A stretch of 64,000 nt of DNA from Amborella trichopoda. Taxonomy: Eukaryota; Streptophyta; Magnoliopsida; Amborellales; Amborellaceae. The notes under the pieces are model-generated. The model had not been told where the DNA came from, did no database searches, and saw only the letters and a list, made by a program, of their open reading frames with translations. The stretch lies in contig NW_006500103.1 in assembly GCF_000471905.2 (NCBI RefSeq), positions 1,853,618 through 1,917,617 of the forward strand, in the 5' to 3' direction. Positions 1 through 13,499 of the stretch are shown here, one piece after another; position 1 is the first letter of the stretch; each line of letters starts with the position of its first letter. A program made the position numbers and the translations under genes.

Positions 1-290
1 AACATTTTGATCATGGATTACAAAAAATTCTATTATGGGTTACAAAAACAAAAAAAAACAAAAAATTCGATCATGGATTACAAAAAAAAAAAAAACCCGT
101 ACGGGACTCACCGATTCACTGTACGGGACTCGCCGATTCCGTACAATGAATCGGCGAGTCACTGTACAGAATCGTTCGGTTCACTCTAAAACCGGACGAT
201 TCCCGTTTTTTTCGCCGATTCAATCTGTCCATGGCGATTCCCGAGTCGGCGTTTTTTTAAACACTGGTTTCTACACTTCCCCTTCAGCAT
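1..290. repeat. Palindromic GC-richer patch in an A-rich context
   Basis: A-rich repeats of 'gatcatggattacaaaaaa' (1-95) are followed by several direct and inverted copies of 'cgggactcgccgattc' and 'gaatcggcgagtc' between 100 and 250. It could be the end of a foldback element that starts outside the window. Confidence 0.55.
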
Positions 291-780
291 AGAAGATCTA
301 TGCTTCCTTTATCATTCTGTTGTCAAATTTTGATCAAGAGAGCCACTCACCGTTTGATTTTAGATCCGACGTTGAAAAGTAATTTTTTTTTAGTTTTTTT
401 TATACAAATTGTATGAATATGGAATTTGGCACTTGCCATCTTCTCATTGGCGCGCACCTATAAAAAATATTAAAAATAATTTTTCGATAAAATATAATGA
501 TCAAAATACCTCTTGAAACTTTCAAGGGTATTTTGGTTATTTTATTTTATTATAAATTATTATTTTTTTTCTTGCTAGTGCAAGTTTAATAGAGAATTGG
601 ACGTACGAAATTTGATGTCAAAATAGTTTATAGAAAACAAATTAAAAATAAAATAGTGTAGATATGTGATATTGTGATTGGAGCAATTTTAGCCCTCCAT
701 TCAAAATGAACGCTTGAATATGGGGAAGTATATAAGTTTTGTGTTACAGGGGAAGCATAAAGAGCTTGCCCTTTAAAGAA
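290..780. other. AT-rich spacer
   Basis: No gene or delimitable element. A small inverted repeat lies around 505-550 ('caaaatacc' against 'ggtattttg'). Confidence 0.5.
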
Positions 781-1145
781 GGTCAGGTTTGTATAAGGTG
801 TTAACATTATACTGTTGAAATAAAGGGCATATCAAAACTATGCGCAAAATACAATTTAAGTACTGCAAAGCCATAATATGAAAATATATTGTTGCTCTCA
901 ATTATGAAATGTAAAGTTCCAAAAAATGGTGACGATCAAATAAATCTATAAATATGTGAAAATCTTGAAAATGGACGGTTCAAATATTTCAATATTATAA
1001 ATATCTTTTTTTTCACATCTATTAATCTCAAGGTTAAGATGATTGATTTGAAGGTTTTCAAGCATAAAAACATCCTTTCTTGTTGGCTTTTCAGGTATAC
1101 CTTATTCTTACTGTATAAGGTTGACACCTTATACAAACTTCTACC
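781..1145. mobile_element. Family A MITE (Mutator-like), copy 1
   Basis: Inverted ends: 'aggtttgtataaggtg' on the left and 'caccttatacaaactt' on the right. The conserved core ('atcttgaaaatggacggt') is present. A weak A/T-rich 9-bp duplication flanks it. Confidence 0.8.
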
Positions 1146-1194
1146 TTTTAAAAAGACATGGCTTTTCAGAATCAGTCGGCTATTCAAAATCTAT

Positions 1195-1740
1195 TTTCGA
1201 GACTGATTTTTAGACCCAAATTTTTAAGAACATCAAATCTCTAATGGAGATCATGAATATAAAAAAATAATTAAATTTTTAAAATAAAAATAATGATTTT
1301 ATAAAAAAAAACATCTAGGTAGTTAGTTTCAATTGTTTTTAGATGGACCACCTATTTGCATCAATCTTTAAGACGAATGCTTTATACCTTGGGACTACAT
1401 ATTGTAGAAATAGAGTCCAGCCCGCATGAAACAATTGTCTGTTAAAAAAATGGACGGTCTACAAAGAGTCCATTTATTTTTGGACATGGTTTCTATGAGT
1501 CTATGTAGATACGAGTCCACTCTTAAAAATCTATTTTTTACATGGATTTTTGGACCCAATTTCTAAGGACATGGAAATCATGAATATGAAAAATAAATAA
1601 ATTTTAAAAATAAAAATAATAATTATATGAAAAGAACATTTAAACCGCTAGTTTTAAGTGTTTTTAGATGGACCACACATTTGCATCTATCTTTAAGATG
1701 AATGTTTTATAATGCAGTGAAAAAAATATAGAAATACAGG
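1195..1740. repeat. Two direct copies of a ~340-bp unit (family F)
   Basis: The phrases 'gatttttagacccaa' and 'tttttagatggaccac', and 'atctttaaga(c/t)gaatg', recur at an offset of about 340 bp. A related single copy lies at 41,700-41,840, ending in the same 'gcatgaaacaattgtc' type sequence as at 1,420. Non-coding, element class unknown. Confidence 0.7.
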
Positions 1741-2344
1741 AAAAGCTACATACAATTTTCTTTTATCTTTTGTACATGGATATTACAATCATTATTTTTC
1801 TTGAAATTTCAAAATGGGTGGTTGTAAGAATGTCATTGAATGGACACAAAGTTTCAAAAAAAATTATCAGACTTCGTGACTCATCCCAAGCCATCAGATT
1901 TGAAATTATCAAACTTCATGACTCATCCCAAACCATCAGATTTGATATTTAATGAGTAAAAATGATTATGATCTCCATATATAAAAGATAAACGATCTAC
2001 CTAAGACTACTATAAGTACCCCAAATTTTAATCACATAACCTCGTTCACATAGCACGTGACTTCCACAAAAAAAAATTATTATGCACCATGAACAAATAG
2101 TTTACAATCTGAGACAGATTGACAGTCAATTTTAATCTAAAATTCTAAATAGATCCCAAATTTTCATCTGAAATTTTACAATAGATCCCAAATTTTCAAA
2201 TAAGCAAAGGCATATCACACTACATTTTGGCACAAGGGAGAAAAAAGGAACTCTTCTACCATTTTGTGGTTAAAAGGTACCTATTGGTGCTGATTGTGAC
2301 TATTATCGGGGGCTATTTCCAAGCTTGCCGCAAGCAGTAGGGCT

Positions 2345-2604
2345 TAGGGGCGGCAACGGCTCGTGTCAGGTTGGGTCTGGCCGGACTTGAATTTACCGGA
2401 CTCGGACCTGGCCAAAAAATTAAAAATATCTATATATTTAACTATATTTAAATATATTTAGACCCAAAAAATATTACCGGACCCGATTAGACCCAATCAA
2501 ACCCAAACCTGACCCGCAACGTCCAATTCTTGGACCCATGCCCAGACCCGGAGTGAGTCCATCCCTCAGGTACCGGGTCAGGTCTAGGTCGTTTACCACC
2601 CTTA
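2345..2604. mobile_element. hAT-like MITE with TAGGGG(C/T)GGCAA ends
   Basis: It begins TAGGGGCGGCAACGG and ends with GTTTACCACCCTTA, roughly inverted, with GC-richer arms of 'gggtc', 'gacccg' words and an AT core. A second member of the same kind is at 61,306-61,501. I could not find a convincing 8-bp duplication. Confidence 0.6.
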
Positions 2605-2699
2605 AAATATGTTAAGACCATCTTGAATGTGGCTACCAGGACATCCAAAGGGGATGCATTTAGCCTGTGGGGTAGGCCAGGAGGCAAGTTCCATTAGGG

Positions 2700-3460
2700 G
2701 AGTAAATTAAGTAGAAATTTTCAGAATTTTTATTTTGTTTTTAAAATTTAAATAGTATTAAATGTTTCATGTTTTACACTTAAGTACCATTTTTTTAGGA
2801 GCATGACATGCATTTTAATTTTATCTCCTGTTTTTTATACATCAGATTGAGCTCAAATTGGTATTTTTTATGCTGCTCACCATCACACACCTGTAAAAAA
2901 ATATTATAACTATTTAAAATAAATAAAATTGTCAAAATACCCTTAATATTTATATGGGTTTTGGTTATTGCTTGAAAATGTTTTCTAATATTTTTCTGCA
3001 AGTCTGTGAAGGTGAAAATATGTACATACCACGTTTAAGCTTAAAATAGTGAAAAAACAGAGAAAACTAAAATTCACTTTATGCTCTAAAAAAGTAGGAC
3101 AAGTATGAAATATAATATAAAATATATATTAGTTTCTTAAATTTAAAAAATAAAACGATTATTTTCAATATTTTTTGCTAAATTAGTGTTTTTAACACTC
3201 AACGATTTCCGATGCAAAATGTTGGATTGAATGTGAATCAGCCAAGACCAAACTGATTTTGGGATAATATAGGTTCCGACTTGATTCCATCTAAAATCCC
3301 CTAATATATATTTATTTTATTTCATTTTTTTCAATATTTTTTTGGATCACCGATTCAAACAAAATCAGTCATGATCCAAATTGCTTATCCAATAGTCCAA
3401 CATGGATCTATGAATGAATAATCTACTTTTGTTTTTTTTCTTTTTGAGTAAGTAAAATGT
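2700..3460. other. AT-rich spacer with a decayed foldback (about 3,195-3,415)
   Basis: A palindromic stretch with 'ccgattcaaacaaaatcag' against 'caaactgattttggg' words lies at 3,195-3,415. No gene. Confidence 0.4.
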
Positions 3461-3465
3461 GTTAA

Positions 3466-3735
3466 GTCAATGGGGATTTGGGCCCCTACTTTTTGGTTAG
3501 AATGGAATCAGAAACCTCACCATGAAGCTCAGCAATGCTATCGCCATAACCTCTGGCTACTCTCTAAAAAAGTGGTGTGTCAATGGGGATTTAGGCCCCT
3601 ACCCCTTTGGTGAAAATAGAGTCAGAGACTTCACCATAAAGCTCAGCAATACTACCGCCGAAGCCCCAAGCCATTCTTAAAATGATAAATCAATAGGATT
3701 TGAGCCACTGAGAGACTTCATCATCGGGCTCGTTT
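3466..3735. repeat. ~113-bp tandem repeat, two and a half copies
   Basis: Units start with 'gtcaatggggatttgggccc' (3,466) and 'gtcaatggggatttaggccc' (3,579), each followed by a 'cagcaatactaccgcc'-type phrase. A third partial copy ends near 3,735. Confidence 0.8.
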
Positions 3736-3739
3736 TTAA

Positions 3740-5747
3740 TGTGCTTCATCCATTAGAGTTTTGAAAATACTGCGCTGAAATAAAAAGCCCGCCTCTCTCT
3801 TTTTTTTTCTCCTTCATGCCCTAAGCGAGCGGAGATAGTCTCCTCAAAATATGAATTTATCAACACTAAAATAATTATCCAAAAGATATACAAACATTTG
3901 AGTAATATAGCTCCTATGAACATTGAATCCACCCACCCCCAAAAAATCTCTCTCATCCACCCCAAAAACTCCCTCAATCTCATCCACTCACAAAAACTCT
4001 CTCTAGTCCCCTCAAAATTTTCTCTCTATGCATGCGCATGGAAATCACATGAACATTAAACAGATACAACCCCAGAAAAGACAAATTTCTTAAATAACGG
4101 CTCCACCCCTCCATGGTGATCTTCGAAATTGTATATTCCAATTCAAAAACTAACCACAACCGTACATTCACTTCCAGACTTCCTTTAACTCTCTTCACTT
4201 TACAACAAAAAAACCAAATAACATAACAAAACATTAACCGCTTTTTTATTTTCATTCAACTCACAATCATCCTTACCTGTCCCATATGAAATCTCGTAGC
4301 TAAGTATATACCATTAATGGTGCCCAGAAAAACTTTTCCCAAGACTTAATGCAGAAAAATTAAAAACCCATCAGCCCAATTTCACATGACAGCTTTTATA
4401 AGTGTTCACAGTCTCTTCATATACAATTCCTTAATTTTTAATATGATCCATCAGGTCATAATAATTTCATCACTTTCAGTTGGATTGTTCGTCTCTACAA
4501 TGAAGCTTTCACATATCGGATGGTCCACCTATTACAACAGAGGTTCATAGTATGTAATGTGTATGCACTACCCCAAAAAATGGGGTTGCCAAAGCACTTT
4601 ATGGAAATACATTTTCATATAGGCAGATCCAATTTCTCATGAACCAAACATGCGAATAAGTTCTTTCTCAAAAAGAACATACACTTGAGCCGACTGACCC
4701 CTTGGTAGTAATCACTTTCCCAATCAAGGGGTTGGATGATTTTGGAGTGAGTCCCTCCATAAAATTTTCAATTAATGAATCATATGGCCCTTAACTTTCC
4801 CCCCCACCTCCATCTAACATGGATTGGCCTGTGATCACTGCATATCGATCATGTAATATTTTCCCAAATTTAAAAGGGAAAAATGTTGTTCAGACCCCCA
4901 AATTCCAAACAAATTTCGTGGTAGCCCATCCCAACTTTTCTCTTCCGAGTAGCGTTAAAATTGTCCTAACATTATCAACGCACCCCCTCCTTTCCTTATT
5001 TTATTACTTTTTACGTGAAGTTTGACACCAACGATTTCTCTTAAAACTAGATGAGGTAAAAAAATAGGAAATTGCTCGCATCAAACTTCAGGTAAAAAGT
5101 GAGAAAATATAGAGGGAGGGGATGAGGGGTTTCACCAATAGTTTGGGAGAAAACTTAATGTCACTGAAAAGTTGGGAGCGACTACCTAGAAATAAGTTCA
5201 GAAATTGGGAGTCCACATAATATTTTCCCATTTTAAAAAGTAAAGTATACCAAAATCCGTGGTAAGTATTTTTATTTCTTTTTTAATGTAAATCAGAGGG
5301 AAGCATTTTCTTCATTAATTAATCAAAACACGTAACAAAATTAGAAGACGCATTCCAGATTTAATGTGAATCCTATAGTGATGAAACTCTTATAGAATAG
5401 TTCTGCTACTGTTCTGCTGTGTCAATGAACTCCTTTCCAAGCTTTCCTGTGGCATTCAAACCACACCTTTCAGCTCCCTAAACCTTCAAAATCAAGCTCC
5501 ATGCCAAGCATATCCAGGACTCTCAGCAAAATGGACAAAATAACTAGAAATTTATGGGGCTCTTACATGGCATGTAAAAAAGAAAAAAAAAGGGAAAGAA
5601 GAAAGTCTTGACCAGATCAGATTAACTCCTTTACCTCCATGGTGCCCATTTCCAAATCTCTATACTTAATTTAACTAAAGTTGCCTGAGGCAAAAAGTTT
5701 CAGAGAGGCCTGCTCACAAAACCAGTAGAACTTTGGCCTCGATTGAG
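3740..5747. other. Spacer and 3' flank of OST48
   Basis: No gene found. Two near-inverted stretches around 4,900-5,020 and 5,070-5,200 ('tttacgtgaagtttga' against 'tcaaacttcaggtaaa') suggest one more small foldback element. The last few hundred bases before 5,748 should be the OST48 3' UTR. Confidence 0.45.
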
Positions 5748-8700
5748 CTATTTGTTGTACAAATAGACAATGGAGAAGATGAAGAATCCCGCCATCTGCA
5801 ATTAGGTGATTCATAGCAGCATAAGATACCCAACAAATGAAGGAAATAAACACTAGTTTCTTATTTTCTAAATTTGTTCAACATTACCATAGAAAATGAT
5901 GAGCCGTAGTAAGGGTAAGCAGCCGTTATGAACCTCTCATATTCATTGTGTCTGAAAGGTCTTACAGGAATCTGCCAATTATGGTCAGCCAGCCAGATTT
6001 AGAACGGGGAAGACAGTTGGGGAGAAAGGACGAAACGTGACTACGTAAGAGTAAAAGGAGAATTGCAACACCATGTAAAAAATAAGGCGTAGAATGAGAG
6101 GGTAATCACAACACTGTAAGGAAAAAGCCACATTAGAGAGAAGGAAAATAACTACAGAACACACCTGCTTAGAGAGAGACAAACTTGTGTAGCCAAGTCT
6201 CTGATACGCGATTTTGAACTGGAAAACACCATAAACATCCGGGACTCGGAATGAGGTTGAATACAGACCCTGCAACAGGGGATAACTGCCAATGTCAAGC
6301 CAAACAATCTGTACAATTATATCCTTCAGTTTTCAAATTTCAAACATGTTAACCCATAGTTACTGGAATCTTCCGTCTCAGGTGGCACTCTTGCTCCTGG
6401 AATGCACTTCAGCGATTCAGGAGCAGGAATACGTTTGTCATCTTTTTGGGAACTGTCTCTCTACTGTTGCTCTTAGGAAAGAGCCCAGTGGGAACGCGCT
6501 TCCCATCTTATCGATAACTCTTTCCACAAAATAAGGAAGACGCCCCTTTATCTTTTAGCTGGCTCCATCATGAGACTCACAAAATGAATCACAAGGTGAT
6601 TTTCAATTTTAAAAAGGGAAAACATTTCATTCTAAACCAACTTTAGAAGAAAAAAATCAAGCATTACAATGTTTCTAACGCTCGTTTTTTTTTTTTTTTG
6701 AAGGTTCAATAATTTCTATTATTTTTTACACTCCCTAACTAGAAGTCCTCAGAAAAACTAAAATGCCCCACTCCCACTCCTGAGCCTGCTCCTGCTGCCA
6801 AACAACTATGTGGTAACCTACCCATCATTGTGACAGACCACTCGCTTCAATATCATGCTTCATGTTCCCAAATAGATAAAGAGGAATGAATTCATGTTAG
6901 CCATCAAAAACAAAGTACCAGGGATGTATGTGTTTGTCTATTGCTAATTTTCCTATGATCACATACTTCAATTGCTTTTCTTTTTTGTGATAGACGTACA
7001 CGTGGCTCATAGTTGTGCATCTCTATTGGGATATATCTGGCATATGTATCCATTTACACAACGTATCTGCATCTACATACCTTTCCATCATTGGATAAAT
7101 TCTTCAAAATATAAGGACTCATCATGTAGAACTGTACTTGCACATCATCAGCCACATATGGCTTCCAGTCGTCCCCAGTCCACTCATATATCTCAACGGA
7201 ATATTCCTTCAATAAAGTGTAGGCATAAGATTAGAATGGATACTTTCTCAAAAGTTGCATGAGAAGGTACCACAGTTATAAGTACAATACCAGATCATCA
7301 GTGATTCTATAGATTGCCGGTTCATTTGTTTCACCAACTTTTTGGTGCTTCACATTGACAGCCTGAAAACCAAATATATAGAGAACATAGAAACGGAAAC
7401 GGTTTGATCATAAATTCAGAGTACTATCCATTGCCAAAAATAAACAAATGTTCCTAATAAATTAACTCGCTTTACTAATAGCTTAACAAATATGGCTATC
7501 ACTAAAGTAACAGTGAGGTTAACTCACTTTAAGATGACCTCTTTCATGAAAGACCCATTTGCTTATTTCAGTAACAAATTGCTCGTTGCCAGACTTCTCA
7601 TGTCTGCATTCATTATGAGGAACCTTTTAGCTTTAAGTAAAATCAGTTTTGAATGCCAAGAGTTGTTATTGTTGCAGATAAAGTACGGGAATTCACAGTT
7701 GTATCACTCACTTAGTAGAGCTTCCAGCCTTCTGCACACCTGATCGAAATAATCTACATTCCAAAAATGGCTTTTCTCAATCAAAAAGACAAAAACTACA
7801 GGGAGAGGGAGAGCCATAAACGTATGAAAATCTTACATACCGGTTGCTGAACATATCCAGAGAACCAGAAACCAGGATACGAGCATTGTTTCTCGCCTGC
7901 CAATGTAAAAATAAACCACCTGTAAGCATAACTAAAATCTGACTAGCAGTGAATCCCAATCCAAATGCATGGATGCGCAGTGAATTCCAATCCAAATGCA
8001 TGGATGCGCAAGAAAGCATCAAAATTAAGTGTTTACAACAAAAAGTCGCTCCCAACCCACACTATCCAATAGAAAGAAAAACACATAATCAGAGCCTTTT
8101 CTTTCTATTACCTATCTCCAATGAAGTGACACGTTAGACTGAGGGTTAACTTACAGAATTGGCAACTGAAGCCTTCATTATTGATATTATTTATTAGTTT
8201 TCCTATACTAACACACATCCAGACATGTGCCTATATCTTATTTTGGGGGATACTGTGAGTCACTCATGCATTCGAAGCAACCAAACATGTGCATTATGAT
8301 TAGATCATAGACTATAGCAAACATGACCAATGCATAAGCTGCTGTAATAGGACCACTCTGACACCGCAAAACAATTTCTTTGGATAATCGATAATGCAGA
8401 ACTAACTGCCATGGCAACTCATACATCCAGACCATGGAGCAAATGAATCACAAGTAGAATGAACTTATCATTTAAATCCCACGCCACGCCCCGCACCCCT
8501 AAAGAACAAAAAAAAGCACCCAAAAAGAGAAGAAATCATCTAGATATACTTAATTATAGTGTGCAATCCTTGTAACAAAATTTATAAGAAGCAAATATAG
8601 CAAGAGCTGGGGAGATTCAAATATATCATATTACCTGGACAACTGAAACTAATGATATAGCTGACCCTATAAGTGATGGAGGACTTGACAATTTGGTCTT

Positions 8701-11700
8701 GGGGTTTGCAGAGTATGCACAAGGCGAGGCAGAAAGAACTTTTAAAACCTGCAAATTATGTATCACCCCTAAAACTTCAGAACTTCAGATATTAATAAAA
8801 TATCAAATTATCAATGAGTGAAGCATTCATAATGCATCAGCAGATGCATCACAGAGAAGGTCAGACTGAAGAATTATTACCAAACTATTGGCAGGATTTA
8901 AAGAATGACCGATTCCTCGAAATAGAACAGGTGCCTGCAAGAGGAAATACAAAACTTCAGGAACAATAATGGCATGTCGTATTGTTGGAAATATAACTCC
9001 ACTATCATATACATAGGGGAGAAAAACTAGGGACATGACTTCTAAATTATTTCAGCAAATCTTCTTTCCCTCCATTTTCCCTAAAATTAACAACCCCCCC
9101 CCCAAAGATTATCTAGTGCATTTAGATATTATATTTATGATCCTCACTCAAATGTAGCTGGTTACAGAAGCAATGTTTTTCTGCAAAATCCATAAAACTT
9201 GTTGTTCATAAAATCCATGAATTTCATAAGTTGATAGTTTTTTGTCTCGTATTTCTTTGTGAGTTGCTCTGCTAGAACTTTGTCTCTAATATATTGGGTA
9301 TGTAAAACCGAAAATACATCACGTTGAGTTATTTTTCAAATCAAATTCTATAAGCTATCAACTCGAACTATGGACTAAATCTAAATGAGAAAGTCTATCA
9401 TAATCCAGTGGAGCGTTGTATACAGTATTCCAAAGGGCATCCACCACCATACATTCCTGATAATCAGGATAGAGATTAATCATGGGAGGGCCAACTGATA
9501 CACTGACCCAGATACAAGAAATCTCCACCATGCATCACAAGGAGCGTTGAATGCCCGTCAGGAGTATCTAACTGTATTGACTGTTGTGAACTGTATAGTT
9601 TCCTAATCTAAAGTGGTCTCATTTGTTCTGCAGAGACTGTAGGTTTTTAACTGTGAAAAATTCAGAACTATTATATATCTATTACTATAGCCCACACCAG
9701 GTTCTAGTATAGTTCAAGGTACAGCACAAACAGATAGAAATTACTCACACACACAAAATAAATAAATAAAAAGACTAATGCAATAAATGGATATTACATT
9801 AAGATATATAAGAAATCAAGAACTATTTGAAGTATGTAATCATCTTGAGAGAGTACCTGCTCTATACAAGAAATACAAGAAAAAAAAATGATAACAACCT
9901 CCCTCTCACCTCAGTTTTCTTACTGCCCAAAATCACATCTGACTGAAGGAAATCATCACCGGCAATCAGGGTATGATCCCCGTCAGTTGCTGACACTGCA
10001 TATCCCGAATGATCAATAACGACAGCAGCTGGATCCTGAACCCAAATCACAGCTTGAACGATTAGTTAGCAAATAAAATAAATAAAGGGAAGGACTTGGG
10101 GTTGGGACCATAACTGTTAAGACAATAAAGCAAAAATTTCAACATACGATGTAAAACTCTGAGGATTACTCCCACTCCCTCCCCCCCCCCAAAAAAAAAA
10201 AAAGCAAGCAACGGATCAGATATGGCTCCATGTGAAGACTATCATTAATCAATGGGGACAATTCATATTATTTTTCTTACTGTCGGTCATAAACAACATG
10301 AGATTTCTACAAGGTAGTATGTAACAACTAAATTCCCAAATATCCAAAACCACCTAATGTGCATAGTGATGAATCCTAAAAAGCACTGTAATAAGAAAAC
10401 TTTAAATCACCATTAAAAACAACTAGAGGAACAAACCTCATCGAAATCAGCCCCACATTCAGCAGCTATATCACGAACCAGATCAGATGCCCCAACATCA
10501 GCTGCAAGTATCAGATCATGACCCGAATCCACAAAGTCCAGAATTGTTGCCAAATCAATTGAACCCCCAAACTCTGCATAAAAGTTATATTTCTCATTCA
10601 ATTAACAATCTTTTTTTATGGATGGCCTGTAATTACAATGGATTTATCAATCATATAGGATTAAGGAACCGAATTCCATCAGGTCCTAGAGATGTCAGTA
10701 CTTCATCTAAAGTTCTCCTAGTTTTCTATACAAGAGCAAGTGAACAATTATCCATCAAAACATCATTGCTCTATAGCCTAAACATTTTGGATTGGCGAGC
10801 TCCAGTTGAATTTCAATTTAAGTTCCTAGATAAAACAAAAATAGGGTATGAGAAATGAAAAAACATTAAACACCAGCCCTCTATCTGGTTTTTTAGGAAG
10901 GGTAATCATAATAAGTTGTTGACTTGTATTTTTGACTTTCTTTTCAATTTTCCAGATTTGCAGCTGGATTTCCATCCAGCAAATTTCACCTAAATTTTGT
11001 CCAAAGTCTGCCCAAACTTTATCTGAAACTAACAAATAAAAAACAAGGAGTGAATTGATTATCAATCAACAAAACTAAACAAAATTCACCTAAAACAACA
11101 AAATTCAACCAAAATCTGAAGGACCAACTTTTTTATTTTATTTTTTCCAAAAATTCGAAGGAACAACTGTTTCCATGAAATTCTTGAAATTGGGCAGATT
11201 TGGAAAGTCTGATCAGTTCATTTCAGAAGATATCCAGTAGCTTGACCAAGATCAAAATTTCAAGCCCTCTTTTATTCAGTAACAGAATATATTTCAGATA
11301 AAACAACCATTTCCCCCTTTATATAAAGATATAAACCTAAAATCCAATTAAATAAATAAATTCCAGTAAAAAATCAATAATCCATATTAGTAAGGAAACA
11401 TGCAACACCATAAAACACAATCCGATCTCATCGAGGCGCTCAAATATAAAAAATGCGAGTCAAATCAAACCCCGTGACTTAGGACCTCCTAATTCACATG
11501 TGATCATTCAAATAATACATAGTAATCAACCACATTTCACTGCAAATATACAAAATCTGAAACTACAGTTAACGTAAAAAATGCTTAGGCAGATCTAAAA
11601 ACCAAGAAAACTCAGAATCTCAGTTAAACTTCAAAAAAAAAAACTCAAAATTTAGGGCTTACTTTCCACTGATGGGGCAAAGATGATCAGGCCATCGTAT

Positions 11701-11948
11701 AAATATTGGCCATATCTCTGTAACGCGAGCTTTGAATCGTCTGCAAGTCTGAAATCTAGGTCATATCCTCTGGTTTGAAGTGACTTGAAGAAGAGGGAAT
11801 GAGAATATTTAATAGCGAAATCATCGATCAGAACCAAAATGCGCTGGCTCTTAGGGTTTTCAGGAGAGAAAGAGTTACAGAGAAGAGGAAGCAGACAAGT
11901 TAGAGTTAAATAAACTGAGACTTTCGCCATTATTGAGTCTTTCGCCAT
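5748..11948 (-). CDS. OST48: OST48/DDOST, 48-kDa subunit of the oligosaccharyltransferase complex
   Basis: Non-catalytic subunit of the ER-membrane complex that transfers the dolichol-linked glycan to Asn-X-Ser/Thr of nascent proteins. Thirteen coding exons, high to low coordinate: 11948-11663, 10573-10437, 10035-9910, 8934-8881, 8748-8635, 7896-7841, 7753-7712, 7603-7528, 7362-7291, 7206-7081, 6269-6165, 5971-5888, 5795-5748. All introns are GT-AG, and the exons sum to 1,326 nt (441 aa plus stop), close to the 437 aa I recall for Arabidopsis OST48. Visible: an N-terminal hydrophobic signal ([13 protein letters not shown]), [36 protein letters not shown], the [13 protein letters not shown] block, [76 protein letters not shown], and a C-terminal membrane helix ([15 protein letters not shown]) placing a few residues in the cytosol. 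The start could be either of two in-frame ATGs six codons apart; the second (11,930) gives 435 aa. Splice joints are inferred from consensus and protein continuity; function is from the family. Confidence 0.96.
11931..11948 (-). promoter_or_regulatory. Alternative in-frame start codons of OST48
   Basis: The first six codons (MAKDSI) and the next six (MAKVSV) look like an 18-bp direct duplication, so the gene has two in-frame ATGs, at 11,948 and 11,930. Start at the second would put the hydrophobic signal right at the N terminus, as in other plant OST48 proteins. Which is used cannot be told from sequence alone. Confidence 0.5.
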
Positions 11949-12300
11949 GGATTTTAGGGTCCCTGCAAATTTTACTTGCAGCTGGTGCCCTCTACTTGAC
12001 TGTGAATTTTTGCGAATAGCGAGTGTTTAGCGATAGAAAATTAATCATGAAGTTTCCCAAAATGCCCCTACGGATCCTTTGACTCTTGGTAAATTTCAAC
12101 ATGGCCATCGCCTTTAAGCCATTAATGTTAGACCAAATATTACATGCTCCCGCGAGAGCATATATGCATTTTCTCCCCATGAACCTTGCCGTTTCGACGT
12201 GTTGTAAAACTTGGATGGGGTGGCTGGATCATCGGATGGACCTATCCAGATCACGGGTCTGGGCGGGATTGGATCAATTCTCTTTTTACATATTTTTGTA
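11949..12300. promoter_or_regulatory. Upstream region of OST48
   Basis: This stretch lies directly 5' of the OST48 start and before the first MITE at 12,598. It holds no coding signal or strong TATA box that I can defend, and is more mixed in composition than the AT-rich repeats beyond it. It probably contains the promoter and leader by position only. Confidence 0.3.
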
Positions 12301-12597
12301 AGGTTATTTAAAAAAAAAAAGTGAAAAAATTTAAAAAGTGTGATAACCAGACAATTCAATGAATCTAGATAGTTCACCTAATTTTTTGGCAAAACAAAAC
12401 AACTTTGTTAAAAACATATTGATTTATCCATCTTGACTAAGAATCGAGTCTGTCCCACCAATTCATGATCCAGAATAATGATTTTTTGTCGTTGATGACT
12501 TTTCAATAAGTCATTTTAAGACATCTTTGTATGGACCAACCTCAAACATAAATAAATAAAAAAATGAGTACGGATATATATATTTTTTAATAAAATA

Positions 12598-12991
12598 GGG
12601 TGTGGTTTGTATAGAGCCAAGGCTTTAAACAATCAAAATAAAGCATACCTTCAAATAGTATCGAGAAATGTGGTTTCAATAATAGAAATCTTTGTGAAAG
12701 CTTAAAAATATATTTTTATCTTTAATTATAAAATTTAAAGCTTCAAAAATAGTGTAGATCAAGCAGATCTGTGAGGACTTGAAAATCTTGATAATTGGCG
12801 GTCAAAAAATATGTTACAAGGTGCATTATTTCTAACACTAAAAATCCATTTTTTTCTCATGTCCATATATATTGATATCGAGATGATCAATTTGAGGATA
12901 TTGGGGCATCAAAACAACCTCTTCTAATTCAATTTTTGAAGTTGGCTCCAATTTGATTGTTTAAAGCCTCAGTTCTATATAAACTTTGTCC
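12598..12991. mobile_element. Family A MITE, copy 2, perfect 9-bp target duplication
   Basis: AATAAAATA lies at 12,589-12,597 and 12,992-13,000. Ends: GGGTGTGGTTTGTATAGAGC on the left; 'ctatataaactttgtcc' on the right. 394 bp, no coding capacity. Confidence 0.95.
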
Positions 12992-13139
12992 AATAAAATA
13001 ACTATGATAGTAACAATGCTATGGATGTGACTCAAAAAAATGACATTACTGATCTTGAAATGAGATGTAAACATTTTCGGTCAAATGAACGTGTATGGAA
13101 ACTCGACCTTCATTATGCTTTCCTTGAATTCCTTGTATT

Positions 13140-13375
13140 GGATGCGGTTTATACAGGGCATCCACTTTAAACAATCAAATTAATTTGCACCTTTAAAGTC
13201 CGCCAGCCGATAGATACAGTTCTACTGCAAAAAACCACGAAATTCTATTTTTTTTTTTATTATAATATTTAATAATTTAGTATAGATCAAGCCAATATAT
13301 AAACACTTGAAAATCTTAAAAATAGACTGTATGAAGTCTCAAACTACCCATTTTCAAATTAAAAATAAAAAACAT
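13140..13375. mobile_element. Family A MITE, copy 3, right end lost
   Basis: Opens GGATGCGGTTTATACAGGG and keeps the core 'atcttaaaaatagac', then decays without a right end. Confidence 0.7.
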
Positions 13376-13499
13376 TTGCCATCAAGGGGAAGACAACATC
13401 AAAATATGTTAAATTCAAACTCGAATCTTTCTTTTTTTTTGGTGTAAAGTCTCAGCTACTTTCGAGCCCTCCTCCGGACCCAACACAAGATGACTGACT

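Noticed and set aside
10413-10858. 123-codon plus-strand frame
   Set aside because: Partly antisense to OST48 exon 2 and otherwise in its intron; the minus-strand exon explains the openness.
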